The notes beneath the pieces are model-generated. The model ran no database searches, was not told where the DNA came from, and saw nothing but the letters and a program-made list of their open reading frames with translations. A program made the position numbers and the translations under genes. DNA of 19,925 bases from a bacterium. Its GTDB lineage: Bacteria > Patescibacteriota > Minisyncoccia > UBA6257 > GWB1-50-10. Numbering within the stretch: the stretch's first letter is position 1; every line of letters begins with the position of its first letter. The DNA lies in assembly GCA_021814835.1 (NCBI GenBank), contig JAKAHO010000011.1, positions 1 through 19,925 on the forward strand, read 5' to 3'. Of the stretch, positions 19,895 through 19,925 are shown one piece after another.

Positions 19895-19925
19895 ATGATG
19901 AATCTCAAAGAATTGAGCGGCGCAG
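19895..19925 (+). CDS. First codons of a gene cut by the right edge
   Basis: Two ATG codons in a row (19895, 19898) open a frame reading MMNLKELSGA to the edge. There is no Shine-Dalgarno site in the A/T-rich bases before it, and a good promoter lies about 60 bp upstream. Too little is present to name the product. The frame is a candidate only. Confidence 0.45.
   Translation, partial: MMNLKELSGA

Noticed and set aside
1..19925. CRISPR array, transposon, integrase or toxin-antitoxin/defence system
   Set aside because: No regularly spaced repeats, transposase or integrase motifs, or paired small genes of toxin-antitoxin type were seen on either strand.

Overview
The window looks like a chromosomal piece of a Candidate Phyla Radiation bacterium (Patescibacteria, most likely a Parcubacteria lineage). 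This is inferred from gene style, not from a database match. The reasons are compact single-copy housekeeping genes, several membrane or surface proteins of types I associate with these genomes (a lamin-tail-like protein with a Cys-rich RLNKCTGYL segment, a single-anchor protein with repeated beta-sandwich domains), five tRNA genes without an encoded CCA end, and many genes whose start codon lies only 6 or 8 nt after a -10 promoter box.

Layout. 1-250: the C-terminal end of a MurG/diacylglycerol-type glycosyltransferase. 282-1085 (minus): a GC-rich orphan with a zinc-ribbon-like tail, behind tRNA-Ser(UGA). 1134-1275: a 25-residue Lys/Arg-rich peptide gene with a strong promoter and a shared bidirectional terminator. 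1274-2224 (minus): tRNA-Val(GAC) and tRNA-Ala(GGC), then a small membrane protein and an unrecognised soluble protein. 2231-2494 (plus): tRNA-Arg(CCU) and tRNA-Ser(CGA) with a terminator. 2495-2665: no gene, but an inverted and a direct copy of the tRNA-Ser 3' end plus hairpins. 2734-3303: a Cys-rich orphan. 3380-5006: a small SAM-dependent methyltransferase and an HtrA-like protease. 5003-9214 (minus): TatD, LeuRS and a secreted lamin-tail-like protein. 9303-9983 (plus): a GC-rich HAD hydrolase. 10028-12752 (minus): M16 peptidase followed by MetRS. 12891-14186 (minus): GlyRS. 14230-18022 (minus): processive GT2 glycosyltransferase, RecO, and a large anchored beta-sandwich protein. 18109-18513 (minus): DoxX. 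18573-19610 (plus): TsaD. 19611-19925: one exact DnaA-box 9-mer, a promoter, a structured RNA candidate with a strong terminator, then another promoter, a leader hairpin and the first codons of a gene.

How the genes fit together. Much of the window serves decoding: five tRNAs, LeuRS, MetRS, GlyRS, and TsaD for the t6A modification of ANN-decoding tRNAs. The rest is mostly envelope work (two glycosyltransferases, phospholipid-methyltransferase-like enzyme, DoxX, LTD protein, beta-sandwich protein), proteolysis (HtrA, M16) and DNA repair (RecO, TatD).

The most interesting pattern is a two-class gene architecture. Ten genes have a -10 box placed so that the transcript should begin at or next to the start codon, which predicts leaderless mRNAs. 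Three orphan genes (282-956, 2734-3303, 9303-9983) instead carry Shine-Dalgarno sequences and use mostly or relatively many G/C-ending codons, which suggests a separate origin. I see no CRISPR array, transposase, integrase or clear defence system.
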